Shown here one piece after another: positions 23,211 to 32,305 of a DNA stretch of 64,000 nt. The DNA comes from an uncultured Clostridia bacterium (GTDB taxonomy: Bacteria; Bacillota; Clostridia; Christensenellales; Borkfalkiaceae). Both the position numbers and the translations under genes were made by a program. The notes under the pieces were generated by a model. The model saw only the letters and a program-made list of their open reading frames with translations, had not been told where the DNA came from and did no database searches. How positions within the stretch are numbered: the first letter of the stretch is position 1; every line of letters starts with the position of its first letter. Where the stretch lies: positions 1-64,000 of the forward strand of contig CAKQQQ010000007.1 of assembly GCA_934271065.1 (NCBI GenBank). Direction: 5' to 3'.

Positions 23211-24265
23211 AAGTCGTCTCCGTTTTGTCGTGAAGAAAGGTATCTGGCGCGCAATTGTCCGCACGCTCCGTCAATATCCGAGCCTATCTGTCGCCTTACG
23301 GTAACCGAAAGCCCGCCTTTTTCAAGCATGGCGGCGAACGCGTACGCGTCCTTATCGGTCGTGGCGAGCAAATTTCTTTCTTTTACTTCGTTAAGGCGTA
23401 TAAGGTTGACGTGGCAAGGTCTGCCGCGCAAAAGTCTGACGAGTTCGTCCGCACACTCACGCGTGTCGTTTTTACCCCTGACGAGCGAATACTCGAATAT
23501 ATATCTCCTGCCCGTCTTTTCAAAATAATAAGCGCAGGCGTCGAGAATTTCTTTTACGGAGTATTTCTTTGCCACAGGCATAAGTTCGGCGCGATCCTTA
23601 TCAAAAGGCTCGTGCAAAGAAACGGTCAGATTGAGAGCAACCCCGCTATCCGCAAGTTCGTATATTTTAGGAACTATTCCGCAAGTCGAAAGGCTGATAT
23701 TGCGGCGGCTGATATTAAGACCGTTCTGCGATGAAACGTTACGCAAAAATTTAAGAACGGAGTCGTAATTATCGAGCGGTTCTCCGCTGCCCATAAGCAC
23801 GACGTTGGTAACCGACCTTTTATCGGCATTACCGCCCGTAAGGCGGTTTACGGCGTATATCTGCGCGGCTATTTCGCCTGCGGTAAGATTACGGACAAGC
23901 CCGCCGAGCGTCGACGCGCAAAATTTACAGCCCATTCTGCACCCGACCTGCGTAGACACGCATTGAGTGTTGCCGTACTTATATTTCATCAGGACGCCTT
24001 CGACGACGTTTCCGTCGTTTAGGCGGAACAGATATTTTTCCGTGCCGTCGATTGCGGAAGTCTTTTTGCCGACGACTTCGATCGGGTTATCGCAAAACCT
24101 TTCAAGTAGCGCGGCTCTTAACGTTTTACTTAAATCGGTAAGTTCGGAAATGCTTTTACCGCTTGCCAAGCCCCTGAAAATCTGCCCCGCGCGAAAAGGT
24201 TTTTCGCCGTATTCGGCAAGAAGGGTTTTAAGTTCTTCTAAAGAATAGTCCTGTAAAACTTCCAT
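23198..24265 (-). CDS. rlmN: Dual-specificity 23S rRNA/tRNA A2-methyltransferase RlmN
   Basis: This radical SAM enzyme methylates C2 of A2503 in 23S rRNA and A37 in some tRNAs. The 355-residue protein has the iron-sulfur motif GCRMGCKFCAST (CxxxCxxC), the SAM region NVVLMGSGEPLDNYD, and near the C-terminus the resolving cysteine in GACGQL. The N-terminal helical domain begins MEVLQDYSLEELKTLL. Translation probably re-initiates from rsmB, whose stop lies one base before the ATG with AAAGGG close by. Length and motifs are normal. Confidence 0.97.
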   Translation of the reverse strand: MEVLQDYSLEELKTLLAEYGEKPFRAGQIFRGLASGKSISELTDLSKTLRAALLERFCDNPIEVVGKKTSAIDGTEKYLFRLNDGNVVEGVLMKYKYGNTQCVSTQVGCRMGCKFCASTLGGLVRNLTAGEIAAQIYAVNRLTGGNADKRSVTNVVLMGSGEPLDNYDSVLKFLRNVSSQNGLNISRRNISLSTCGIVPKIYELADSGVALNLTVSLHEPFDKDRAELMPVAKKYSVKEILDACAYYFEKTGRRYIFEYSLVRGKNDTRECADELVRLLRGRPCHVNLIRLNEVKERNLLATTDKDAYAFAAMLEKGGLSVTVRRQIGSDIDGACGQLRARYLSSRQNGDDFWKE

Positions 24266-24266
24266 A

Positions 24267-25514
24267 TCATTTTACCCTTTTCATCCGACACACGAAAAAT
24301 CCCGCCCCGAACGACTCGTCGGGGAAGAAGTTAATGCCGCGCCCTATCCGTTCGTGCGCGAGCGGACTATCGATCGGCTCTTCCGTAAATTCGTCGTTCT
24401 CGGATAAAAATTTATCGATAATACCCTGATTTTCGCTTTTCAGAATCGAACAGGTGGAATATATCAGATTTCCGCCCGTCCGAACGTAACGCGCGCAGTT
24501 GGATAAAACGGCGTACTGTATCTCGCTGAGCGACCGAACGTCTTCCGCCTTTCGGTTGAGTTTAATATCGGGATTATCTTTCAAAACACCCGTACCCGAA
24601 CACGGAGCGTCGACAAGCACTTTGTCGAATTTTGCGTCGTATTCTTCGCGATACACGCCCGAATCGAGACGAACGGCGGTCACGTTGTTTTTGCCCATTC
24701 TTTTCGCGTAAGATTCGATAAGGTTTACCCTGTGTTCGTGAATATCCGCCGCGATTACTTCCTTAAACGACGACGCGAGATTTACCGCCTTTCCGCCCGG
24801 AGCGGAACAAGCGTCGAACAGCGTCTCTCCGCTACCGACGACGGCGCATATCGCCACGCTGCCGACCGACTGAAAGGTGTAAACACCCTTATCGTAGTCC
24901 GCGTCCCGCTTAAAACCGTTTACGAAAAACGCGTTCGGGAACGGAGTTTTTTCATACGCGCGGTTTCTGTCGGCAAGATATTTTTCCCCGTCGATTCCGT
25001 CGTTGAACCTTACGCAGGTACGCTCCTGATCGGCAGACATTATTCTTTCGGCTCTGCTCGCGCCGTAGTCGGCAACGAGCGTTTTAACGAGCCATTCGGG
25101 ATAAGAGTACCGCACCGAAAGGCGTTTATATTCTTCGCGCGGCAAAGGTATTTCAACCGTTGAAAACTTCCTCAAAACGGCGTTGACAAACCCTGCGTTG
25201 CCGCCCTTACCCATTTTCTTGATAAGTTCGACGGCGGCGTCGACGACCGCGTACGGCGCGGTTTTAAGGTACTTTATTTCATAAAAACTCTCTTTGAGAA
25301 TTATCCGTATCGCCTGTTTCGGATTTTTACCGCAAAGCGCGGAGATATAATACGAGAGTTCGACGTCTTTATCGAGTACGCCGTAACAAAGTTTGGTGGT
25401 GTGCGAGCGGTTAGATTCTTCTATATCCGTATCGTTGAGCGCCTGTTTTATAAACGCGCCTTCGGAATAGACCTTAAACAACACCCTGTATGCGTCGTAA
25501 AGCGTATTAAGCAT
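24267..25514 (-). CDS. rsmB: 16S rRNA cytosine-967 C5-methyltransferase
   Basis: RsmB methylates C967 of 16S rRNA. The 415 residues contain the N-terminal NusB-like helical domain (to about residue 140) and a Rossmann methyltransferase domain with the SAM motif FDACSAPGGKAVNLAS, the catalytic VDAPCSGTGVLKDNPDIK and the second cysteine in IYSTCSILKSEN. It overlaps fmt by 8 bases and is followed by rlmN one base after its stop, as in the typical fmt-rsmB-rlmN cluster. Confidence 0.96.
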   Translation of the reverse strand: MLNTLYDAYRVLFKVYSEGAFIKQALNDTDIEESNRSHTTKLCYGVLDKDVELSYYISALCGKNPKQAIRIILKESFYEIKYLKTAPYAVVDAAVELIKKMGKGGNAGFVNAVLRKFSTVEIPLPREEYKRLSVRYSYPEWLVKTLVADYGASRAERIMSADQERTCVRFNDGIDGEKYLADRNRAYEKTPFPNAFFVNGFKRDADYDKGVYTFQSVGSVAICAVVGSGETLFDACSAPGGKAVNLASSFKEVIAADIHEHRVNLIESYAKRMGKNNVTAVRLDSGVYREEYDAKFDKVLVDAPCSGTGVLKDNPDIKLNRKAEDVRSLSEIQYAVLSNCARYVRTGGNLIYSTCSILKSENQGIIDKFLSENDEFTEEPIDSPLAHERIGRGINFFPDESFGAGFFVCRMKRVK

Positions 25515-26445
25515 CTTTACGCCCCAGAACGTCGCCCGCCTTTATTTTTCTTCCGTTAGCGAACGAACGAGCGTCCATTTTTTTTCCGCCTTCTTCTTGC
25601 AGTTCGGTTATTTTCAGCACGCCGTCGCCACAGGCGACGAGAATTTCTTTATCCGCTTTAATAACTTCGCCGACGCGCCCGTTGCTCACTCCGTCGTAAA
25701 CCTGCGCGCGATAAATCTTTAACTTTTTACCGTTGAGAAAGGTATACGCGATCGGCGACGGATTCATACCGAGTATGAAGCTTTTTACCGACTCGGCGGG
25801 CAGTCCGAAATTTATTTCAGCTTGTTCTTTTTTTATAGGGCGTACGGTAAAAGCCCTGCTTTCGTCCTGTTTGATTTTATTTACTCTGCCGCATTCGATA
25901 TCGTAAAGCGCGCCGCAAATATGTTCCGCGCCTATTACCGATAATCTTTCCGCTAATTCGCCCGCGGTTTCGTCTTCGCCGATATTCGTCTTATAGACCG
26001 AGATTATATCGCCCGTATCGAGCCCTATATCGGTCTGCATAAGGGTAACGCCGGTTTCGCGCGCGCCGTCAGCCACGGCGTACTGTATAGGCGCTGCGCC
26101 CCTGTATAACGGCAGAAGCGACGCGTGTATGTTTATTACGCCGTACGGGAACAAATCGATGATTTCCTGCGATAACAACTGCCCGTATGCGCAAGTGACC
26201 ATAACGTCGGCGTTAAGATTTTTTAAGGTTTCGACGCCGTCTTTACGGATTTTTTCAAACTGAAAAACGGGCACGCCGTATTTCTCCGCCGTAGTCTTCA
26301 CGGGCGGAGGGGTAATTATTCCTTTTCTTCCGATCGGTCTGTCGGGTTGGGTTACCACGGCAATCACGCGATGTTCGGCGGAGTTGATTAAACTTTCAAG
26401 CGACGGCACGGCAAAGTCGGGCGTGCCTGCGAATACCACTTTCAT
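25507..26445 (-). CDS. fmt: Methionyl-tRNA formyltransferase
   Basis: Fmt formylates initiator Met-tRNA using 10-formyltetrahydrofolate. The 312 residues hold the N-terminal formyltransferase domain with the active site NIHASLLPLYRGAAPIQYA and DTGDI, and the C-terminal OB domain (from about residue 205). The folate loop appears as TPPVKTTAEKYGVP. The start codon directly follows the def stop codon; only a weak GAAG ribosome site is visible, so translation is probably coupled. Deformylase and Fmt form the usual pair. Confidence 0.97.
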   Translation of the reverse strand: MKVVFAGTPDFAVPSLESLINSAEHRVIAVVTQPDRPIGRKGIITPPPVKTTAEKYGVPVFQFEKIRKDGVETLKNLNADVMVTCAYGQLLSQEIIDLFPYGVINIHASLLPLYRGAAPIQYAVADGARETGVTLMQTDIGLDTGDIISVYKTNIGEDETAGELAERLSVIGAEHICGALYDIECGRVNKIKQDESRAFTVRPIKKEQAEINFGLPAESVKSFILGMNPSPIAYTFLNGKKLKIYRAQVYDGVSNGRVGEVIKADKEILVACGDGVLKITELQEEGGKKMDARSFANGRKIKAGDVLGRKDA

Positions 26446-26898
26446 TTACGCTTCGTCTCTGAGATTGTTTGCTTTTTCGACGTACAAAATTCCGTCGAGA
26501 TGGTCGTTTTCGTGACATATCGCCCGAGCGAAAAGGTCTCTCGCAACCACCTTGAACTTTTTGCCGTTTCTGTCGAACGCTTCGACGGTTACTTTCCGCG
26601 GGCGTTTGACGTCGCCCCATTTGCCCTTGACGGACAAACAGCCTTCCGCACCGTATTGCGAGCCGGAAACGCCTAATATTTTAGGGTTTACGAATTCGTA
26701 ATACTCGTCGTTAACGTCCACGACGAACACTCTTAAATTTTTACCGATTTGCGGCGCGGCAAGCCCCGCGCCGTTAGCGTCGGCAAGCGTCTGCTTCATA
26801 TCGTCGAGCATTCTTATAAGTTCGTCGTCGAAATTTTCAACGGCGACGCTCTTTTTGGTAAGCGTTTCGTCGCCTATCTGTAAAATGGGTAAAATCAT
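26446..26898 (-). CDS. def: Peptide deformylase
   Basis: The metalloenzyme removes the N-formyl group from new proteins. The 150-residue protein shows all three signatures: GAGLAAPQIG, EGCLSVKG with the metal-binding Cys, and CHENDHLDGILY, the HExxH metal site. The length is typical of a short class I/III Gram-positive form. AAGGAA stands four bases before the ATG. It is placed between priA and fmt, in the standard order. Confidence 0.97.
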   Translation of the reverse strand: MILPILQIGDETLTKKSVAVENFDDELIRMLDDMKQTLADANGAGLAAPQIGKNLRVFVVDVNDEYYEFVNPKILGVSGSQYGAEGCLSVKGKWGDVKRPRKVTVEAFDRNGKKFKVVARDLFARAICHENDHLDGILYVEKANNLRDEA

Positions 26899-26906
26899 AA
26901 TATTCC

Positions 26907-29102
26907 TTAATATAAATTACTCGGGTTTTCCTCGACGTAAACGAGTACGCCCGTTTTTTTATCTTTGAGCGCGGCGGCGTAAATTTCGTCTTTCAGCGTT
27001 TTATCGTCTGCCGCTATCCGCATTATTATTTCGTATCTGTATTTATTTTTCAAACGTTTGACGGGGCAACGCATCTTATTGAAAAAGTAAAATTTTTCTC
27101 TTTCGCGGTCGTAAATCTCTTTAACGCGGAAGTATACTTCCTTTAACGTTTCCATCGTCTCCTTATCGTCGTTGCCTTCGGTCATAATACGCAAAACCGT
27201 CGAATAAGGCGGAAAAGACGTACTTTTACGCAAAGCCTTTTCACGCTCGAAAAATCCGACGTAGTCGTAATTTATTGCAAAACGCAGTATCGGGTTTTCG
27301 GGATTATAGGTCTGAAGAACGACTTTACCTTTTTTATCCGCCCTTCCGCTTCTGCCGGCAACCTGAGTGATAAGTTGGTACGTCCGCTCGCCGCTGCGAT
27401 AGTCCGAAAAATATAAACTCATATCCGCGTCGAGTATTCCGACGAGCGTAACCGACGGAAAGTCGTGACCTTTGGCAACCATTTGAGTTCCGACGAGAAT
27501 ATCCGCCTTTTTTTCGGAAAAGTCTTTAAGTATCTTAAAATGCCCTTCCTTACCGCTCGTGGTGTCGTTATCCATACGAAGCAGTTTTGCCGACGGAAAC
27601 AGTTTCTTTATTTCGTCGACCACTTTTTGAGTGCCTATCCCGTTATAACTCAGATTGACCGAGCCGCATTCGGGGCAAGCCGAAGGCATTTTATACGTCG
27701 CGTTGCAGTAATGACATTTCAGAACGCCCTGATCTTTATGGTAGTTGAGCGCAACGTCGCAATTTTCGCATTTGATAACGTTACCGCAGTCGCGGCAAAG
27801 AACCTGTCGCGAATACCCCCTGCGATTAAAAAAGATAATTGCCTGATTTCCGTTTTTAAGACACTCGTCTATTTCGGCTTTCAGATACGACGAAAACACG
27901 CTCTCGTTGCCGCGCCGTATTTCCGCGCGCATATCCGCGACTATAAACTCGGGCAAGTGCTTGCCGTTGATTCTGTTTTTCAGTTCCACAAGATAATACT
28001 CGCCGCTTACCGCTTTATCGTAAGTCTCTATCGACGGCGTCGCGCTGCCGAGTACCACTTTCGCGCCCGAAAGGCGAGCGCGTTCGCAAGCGACTTCTAT
28101 CGTTTTATATCGCGGGGAGTTTTCCGCTTCGTAACTGCCGTCGTGTTCTTCGTCGATAACGATAAGCCCGAGATTGTCAAGCGGCGCGAATATCGCGCTT
28201 CTCGCGCCGATGGCGATTTTCGCTTCGCCGCGTTTAAGCCTTAACCACTCGTCGAATTTTTCGCCGGCGGAAAGTCTGCTGTGCAGTATCGAAACTTCGC
28301 CCTTAAATCTCGCGCGTAATTGACGCAGCATTTGCGGAGTAAGCGAGATTTCGGGTACGAGCATTATCGCCGTTTTGCCTTTTTCGAGAGTGTCGCTGAT
28401 AAGTTTCAGATACACTTCGGTTTTACCGCTTCCGGTTACGCCAAAGAGTAAACTCGTCTGTCTGTCGGTCGTCTCTATGCCGTATACGGCGCGCGCCTGT
28501 TCGGGCGTAAGCCTGACTTCTTTATCGGAATTTTCAAGCGCGGTATACGGCACGCGCGCGGATTTTTCGCGTACGATCGTAACGTAGCCGCGTTCGGCAA
28601 GCGATCGCACGGCTTGCGAGCCGAATTTTTCCGACAGTTCGGTATACCCGATCGCTTCCCCGCCCGAAAGGGCTTTTATTACGCCAGCCTGCGCGGTTGC
28701 GGATTTTCTGAGCGACGAAAGCATCGCTTCTACGCTCGACGACTCGTCGAGCCTCACCGCGGCAACGGTCTTTTCCCTGACCTTTCCGCCGCGAAGTTCG
28801 GACGGAATAAACTGTCTTAACGACAGCGCGAACGGAACGTGATAGGTATCCCTGACGAATTCCGCAAGTTTAAGCGTTTCGTCGCTGAGTGCGGAAAAAT
28901 CGTCTAAAACGGAAGTGATTTTCTTTAATTTTTCGCACGGCAAATCGGACGTCTCCACAAGCCCCACGACGAACCCTTCGATAGTTTGCCTACCGAAAGG
29001 AACGGCTACGCGGTCGCCCGTTTTAACGCCGTCAATCGCTTCGTAGTCGAACACTCTGTCGACTTCGCCGCGCGCAATATCGACTATCACTTTGGCTATC
29101 AT
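26907..29102 (-). CDS. priA: Primosomal protein N' (PriA helicase)
   Basis: PriA reloads the replisome at collapsed forks. The 731-residue protein has the N-terminal 3'-end-binding domain (IAKVIVDIARGEVDRVFDYEAI), the helicase core with Walker A LFGVTGSGKTEVYL, DEEH, and SATPSIETY, a double zinc module with four CxxC-type pairs (CRDCGNVIKCENC, CHYC, CPEC), and late motifs including GTQMVAKGHDFPSVTL and QVAGRSGRA. AGGAT lies close to the ATG. The gene begins 30 bases after the rpoZ terminator T-run, with little room for a promoter. coaBC, usually between rpoZ and priA, is absent. Confidence 0.97.
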   Translation of the reverse strand: MIAKVIVDIARGEVDRVFDYEAIDGVKTGDRVAVPFGRQTIEGFVVGLVETSDLPCEKLKKITSVLDDFSALSDETLKLAEFVRDTYHVPFALSLRQFIPSELRGGKVREKTVAAVRLDESSSVEAMLSSLRKSATAQAGVIKALSGGEAIGYTELSEKFGSQAVRSLAERGYVTIVREKSARVPYTALENSDKEVRLTPEQARAVYGIETTDRQTSLLFGVTGSGKTEVYLKLISDTLEKGKTAIMLVPEISLTPQMLRQLRARFKGEVSILHSRLSAGEKFDEWLRLKRGEAKIAIGARSAIFAPLDNLGLIVIDEEHDGSYEAENSPRYKTIEVACERARLSGAKVVLGSATPSIETYDKAVSGEYYLVELKNRINGKHLPEFIVADMRAEIRRGNESVFSSYLKAEIDECLKNGNQAIIFFNRRGYSRQVLCRDCGNVIKCENCDVALNYHKDQGVLKCHYCNATYKMPSACPECGSVNLSYNGIGTQKVVDEIKKLFPSAKLLRMDNDTTSGKEGHFKILKDFSEKKADILVGTQMVAKGHDFPSVTLVGILDADMSLYFSDYRSGERTYQLITQVAGRSGRADKKGKVVLQTYNPENPILRFAINYDYVGFFEREKALRKSTSFPPYSTVLRIMTEGNDDKETMETLKEVYFRVKEIYDREREKFYFFNKMRCPVKRLKNKYRYEIIMRIAADDKTLKDEIYAAALKDKKTGVLVYVEENPSNLY

Positions 29103-29131
29103 ATCCTATCCTTAACTGGCGTTTAACCATT

Positions 29132-29169
29132 AAAAAACGAAAAGGGGCGGTTCTAACAGCCCCTTTTCG
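29132..29169 (-). terminator. Intrinsic terminator between rpoZ and priA
   Basis: An 11-bp stem (CGAAAAGGGGC with GCCCCTTTTCG) and a 10-base loop are followed by six T on the minus strand. It lies 45 bases past rpoZ, and priA begins only 30 bases beyond. Confidence 0.85.
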
Positions 29170-29213
29170 TCGCGCCGCGATTGCATTGCGCCTTCGCCCG
29201 CGACAATCGCGTT

Positions 29214-29417
29214 TTAATACTTCGAGACGGTTACTTTACCGTCTTCTATCTCGACGGCGGCTTCGGTAAGCGGCTTTCTGTTTTCGGGAAGTTCCGTCAT
29301 ACCCTGATTCTGAGCGTGGTCGATAAGTTGACGCGCCCTTTTGGACGCGATAACGCAAAGACCGTATTTCGAGCCGACTTTTTCGGCAAGTTCGTCTATC
29401 GGCGGTTGATTTATCAT
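29214..29417 (-). CDS. rpoZ: RNA polymerase omega subunit
   Basis: The 67-residue protein stabilises the beta' subunit of RNA polymerase. The family core is present: INQPPIDELAEKVGSKYGLCVIASKRARQLID, followed by NRKPLTEAAVEIEDGKV. AAGGAG is nine bases before the ATG. It follows the YicC-type gene with a 15-base gap. The genes gmk and remA that usually separate yicC and rpoZ are not here. The unit ends in a strong terminator. Confidence 0.95.
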   Translation of the reverse strand: MINQPPIDELAEKVGSKYGLCVIASKRARQLIDHAQNQGMTELPENRKPLTEAAVEIEDGKVTVSKY

Positions 29418-29432
29418 AATTACGTTCTCCTT

Positions 29433-30308
29433 TTATTCTATATTCTGCACTTGTTCGCGCATTTTTTCTATTTCGTTTTTGAGCGCAAGCCCTATCTGCG
29501 TAACGCCCGTGTCGTTCGCCTTACTGCAAACCGTATTGGTCTCGCGGTTAAATTCCTGCATTAAAAAGTCGAGTTTTTTACCCGCGTCCTTTTCGGAAGA
29601 CATAATCGAACGAAGTTGCGAAACGTGGCTTTTCAGCCGCGTAAGTTCTTCGGTAACGTCGGATTTATCGGCAAAAAGAGCGACTTCCTGCAACAAACGC
29701 GTCTCGTCGTAATTAACGCCGCGCATCGCTTCGGTTATGCGTTCTTTGAGTTTTGCGGCGTACGTCTCTTTAACTTTCGGAGCAATTAGCGACAATTCGC
29801 CGACAAGACCCTCGACCGTTTCCGCCCGCGAAAGAATATCCGCTTTGAGTTTTTCGCCTTCGACGCGGCGCATTGCGCCGAGTTCGTCTAACGCGGCGGA
29901 AAGAGTGGAGACGAGTATTTCTTTTAACTTATCTTCGTCTTCTTCGCCAACCGCGGGGCTTACAACGTCCGGAAAGCGCATAAGTCGGCTTACCGTCAGG
30001 TCGTTTTCTATTCCGAATTTTTCGGACAGATTTTCAGCCGCGCAAACGTAAGAACGGGCAAGCCCTTCGTCTACGTTCAGCGTCGAGCCGTTTTCGGAAA
30101 GGTTTTCGTACGAAACGAAAAGTTCGACTCTGCCCCTTACCAATTTGCTCTGTATAGTTTTACGGATAACGTCGTCGAGAAAGACGAAACGACGCGGATA
30201 TTTGGGTATAATATCCAAATATCTGTTGTTTACAGTCTTAATCTCTACCGATAACGTTATTCCGTTTTCGGCGTATTCGGCTTTACCGTAGCCCGTCATA
30301 CTCTGCAT
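29433..30308 (-). CDS. YicC/YloC-family endoribonuclease
   Basis: The 291-residue protein starts MQSMTGYGKAEYAENGITLSVEIKTVNNRYLDI, the family signature, and ends with the conserved EVALFADKSDVTEELTRLKSHVSQL and KLDFLMQEFNRETNTVCSKAND. Family members have been shown to be RNA endonucleases. AGGAG is nine bases upstream of the ATG. It is followed by rpoZ, as is usual in Bacillota apart from the missing gmk. The function in this organism is inferred from the family. Confidence 0.93.
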   Translation of the reverse strand: MQSMTGYGKAEYAENGITLSVEIKTVNNRYLDIIPKYPRRFVFLDDVIRKTIQSKLVRGRVELFVSYENLSENGSTLNVDEGLARSYVCAAENLSEKFGIENDLTVSRLMRFPDVVSPAVGEEDEDKLKEILVSTLSAALDELGAMRRVEGEKLKADILSRAETVEGLVGELSLIAPKVKETYAAKLKERITEAMRGVNYDETRLLQEVALFADKSDVTEELTRLKSHVSQLRSIMSSEKDAGKKLDFLMQEFNRETNTVCSKANDTGVTQIGLALKNEIEKMREQVQNIE

Positions 30309-30352
30309 AAGCGTTTTCTCCTATCGCATTTTAACACAATTTACCGAAAATA

Positions 30353-32305
30353 TCAAGTATTATATAATCTCTTTTTGAATTCTTCTTCGTCGATGACGGC
30401 TACGCCGAGTTTTTTCGCTTTATCGAGTTTGCTGCCCGCCGCTTCGCCCGCAACGACGAGAGTCGTCGATTTGCCGACCGAAGACAAAATTTCTCCGCCG
30501 CGCGCTTCTATCAGTTTAGCCGCTTCGCTTCTCGTAAACGACGAAAGCGAGCCTGTAAGCACCACTTTCTCGCCCGAAAAACTACCGTGTTCTATTTCGA
30601 CCGCGCCGTTTACGACCACTCCGAGCGATAACAGTTTTTCTATTTCCGCTTTGTTTTTATCGTTCTTAAAATAATTCGCTATCGACTTCGAAGTGATTTC
30701 GCCTACGTCCTGTATCGCGGCGAGTCGATCTTCGTCGGCGGCGAAAAACCCGTCGAGAGTTTTCAGGCGTTTTGCCAGATCCGCGGCGGTCTTTTTACCC
30801 ACCCCGTCTATGCCGAGCGCGAAAATAAAGTTGGATAAATCAACCGTTTTACTTCTTTCTATCGCGGAAAGCAGGTTTTCAGCCTTTTTGTCCTTAAAGC
30901 CTTCGAGAGACGTCAACTTCGCCTTGTCGAGCGAGTAAAGATCGGAAAAGTTTTCAACGCCGTACTCGTCGTATAACGCGCCCGCCGTCTTTTCGGAAAA
31001 TCCGTCTACGTTCATTCCATCCTTAGACGCGAAATTTTCCAACTTGCCGATAACTCTCGGTCTGCAATTTTCGTTCGGACAAAACAGATTCGCTCCGATT
31101 TCCGTTACGGGCGTATTACAGTACGGGCAAACCTTTATCTTTTCAATCGGTTCGCCGTTTTCGTCCGTCGCGCCGAGAATTTCGGGTATTACTTCGTTAC
31201 TTCGGCGTATAAGCACTTTTCCGCCCTTTTTAACGCGTTTACGCAATACGTCGCCGTAATTGTTAAGCGTGGCCTTGCTTACGGTCGCGCCGGCAAGTTC
31301 TACGGGCTCTACTATTCCGAGCGGAGTGAGTTTACCCGTTCTGCCGACCTGCCAACGCACGTCTTTCAGCGTCGTTTCCGCTTCTTCCGCTTCAAACTTA
31401 TAAGCCGCCGCCCAACGCGGAAATTTATCGGTATAACCCAACTCTTCGCGCTGTTTTACGGAATTTAGTTTTATTACCGCGCCGTCGGTCAACACGTCGA
31501 TTTTTCTTCTGCCGACTTCGATTTCGTCGATGGCGGATTTTACTTCGTCGAGATTTTCGCAAACTCTTAAAAAATCAAAGGTCTTAAACCCGTTTTTCTT
31601 CAAAAAGTCAAAGATTTCGATCTGGGAATTAAATCCGCCGTTTTCGGCGTAGTTTACGTTATAGAACAAGATTTCGGGGCAACGTTTTTCGGTTACTTTC
31701 GGATCGAGATTCCTTATAGCCCCCGCCGCCGCGTTACGCGCGTTTTTCAATGGTTCTTCGGCGGTAGAATTATACCTGTCAAGTACGGAAAGGCGTATTA
31801 CCGCTTCGCCCTGAATTTCAAGCGTATCTTTTCTGTTTATCGCAAGCGGAAAGGACTTTATGGTAAGTGCCTGAGCGGTTACGTCTTCGCCGACTACGCC
31901 GTTTCCGCGCGTGGTCGCCCTTACGAATTCGCCGTTTTCGTACGTCAGACACATCGTAAGACCGTCGAATTTATATTCCACGGTGTACTCGGGGTTTTTT
32001 ACGACTTTACGCACTCTCTCGTCAAACGCTTCGAGTTCTTCGTCCGTAACGCATTTATCGAGACTGTACAACCTGTGAATATGCTCGTGTTTACCGAACG
32101 CCGATACGGGCTCGCCGCCGACTCTTCGCGTGGGGCTGTCGTTAAACCTTACGCCCGTTTCGCTTTCGAGTTTTTTAAGTTCGTCGTACAAAGCGTCGTA
32201 CTCGCGGTCGCTTACGCTCGGATTGTCGAGAACGTAATACTCGCAAGCGTATTTATTGAGCGTATCGACGAGTTCGCGCATACGCTTATTCTGCGTTTCG
32301 TTCAT
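30353..32305 (-). CDS. ligA: NAD-dependent DNA ligase
   Basis: LigA seals nicks in replication and repair. The 650 residues show domain Ia (YYVLDNPSVSDREYDALYDEL), the adenylation site with catalytic Lys in EYKFDGLTMCL, the NAD-binding GEDVT region, OB fold, the four-Cys zinc finger (CPYC...CPNENC), helix-hairpin-helix repeats and a C-terminal BRCT domain (GEKVVLTGSLSSFTRSEAAKLIEARGG). GGAG lies eight bases before the ATG. It overlaps pcrA by 4 bases, the usual pcrA-ligA pair. The intervening region to yicC has no terminator that I could see. Confidence 0.97.
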   Translation of the reverse strand: MNETQNKRMRELVDTLNKYACEYYVLDNPSVSDREYDALYDELKKLESETGVRFNDSPTRRVGGEPVSAFGKHEHIHRLYSLDKCVTDEELEAFDERVRKVVKNPEYTVEYKFDGLTMCLTYENGEFVRATTRGNGVVGEDVTAQALTIKSFPLAINRKDTLEIQGEAVIRLSVLDRYNSTAEEPLKNARNAAAGAIRNLDPKVTEKRCPEILFYNVNYAENGGFNSQIEIFDFLKKNGFKTFDFLRVCENLDEVKSAIDEIEVGRRKIDVLTDGAVIKLNSVKQREELGYTDKFPRWAAAYKFEAEEAETTLKDVRWQVGRTGKLTPLGIVEPVELAGATVSKATLNNYGDVLRKRVKKGGKVLIRRSNEVIPEILGATDENGEPIEKIKVCPYCNTPVTEIGANLFCPNENCRPRVIGKLENFASKDGMNVDGFSEKTAGALYDEYGVENFSDLYSLDKAKLTSLEGFKDKKAENLLSAIERSKTVDLSNFIFALGIDGVGKKTAADLAKRLKTLDGFFAADEDRLAAIQDVGEITSKSIANYFKNDKNKAEIEKLLSLGVVVNGAVEIEHGSFSGEKVVLTGSLSSFTRSEAAKLIEARGGEILSSVGKSTTLVVAGEAAGSKLDKAKKLGVAVIDEEEFKKRLYNT

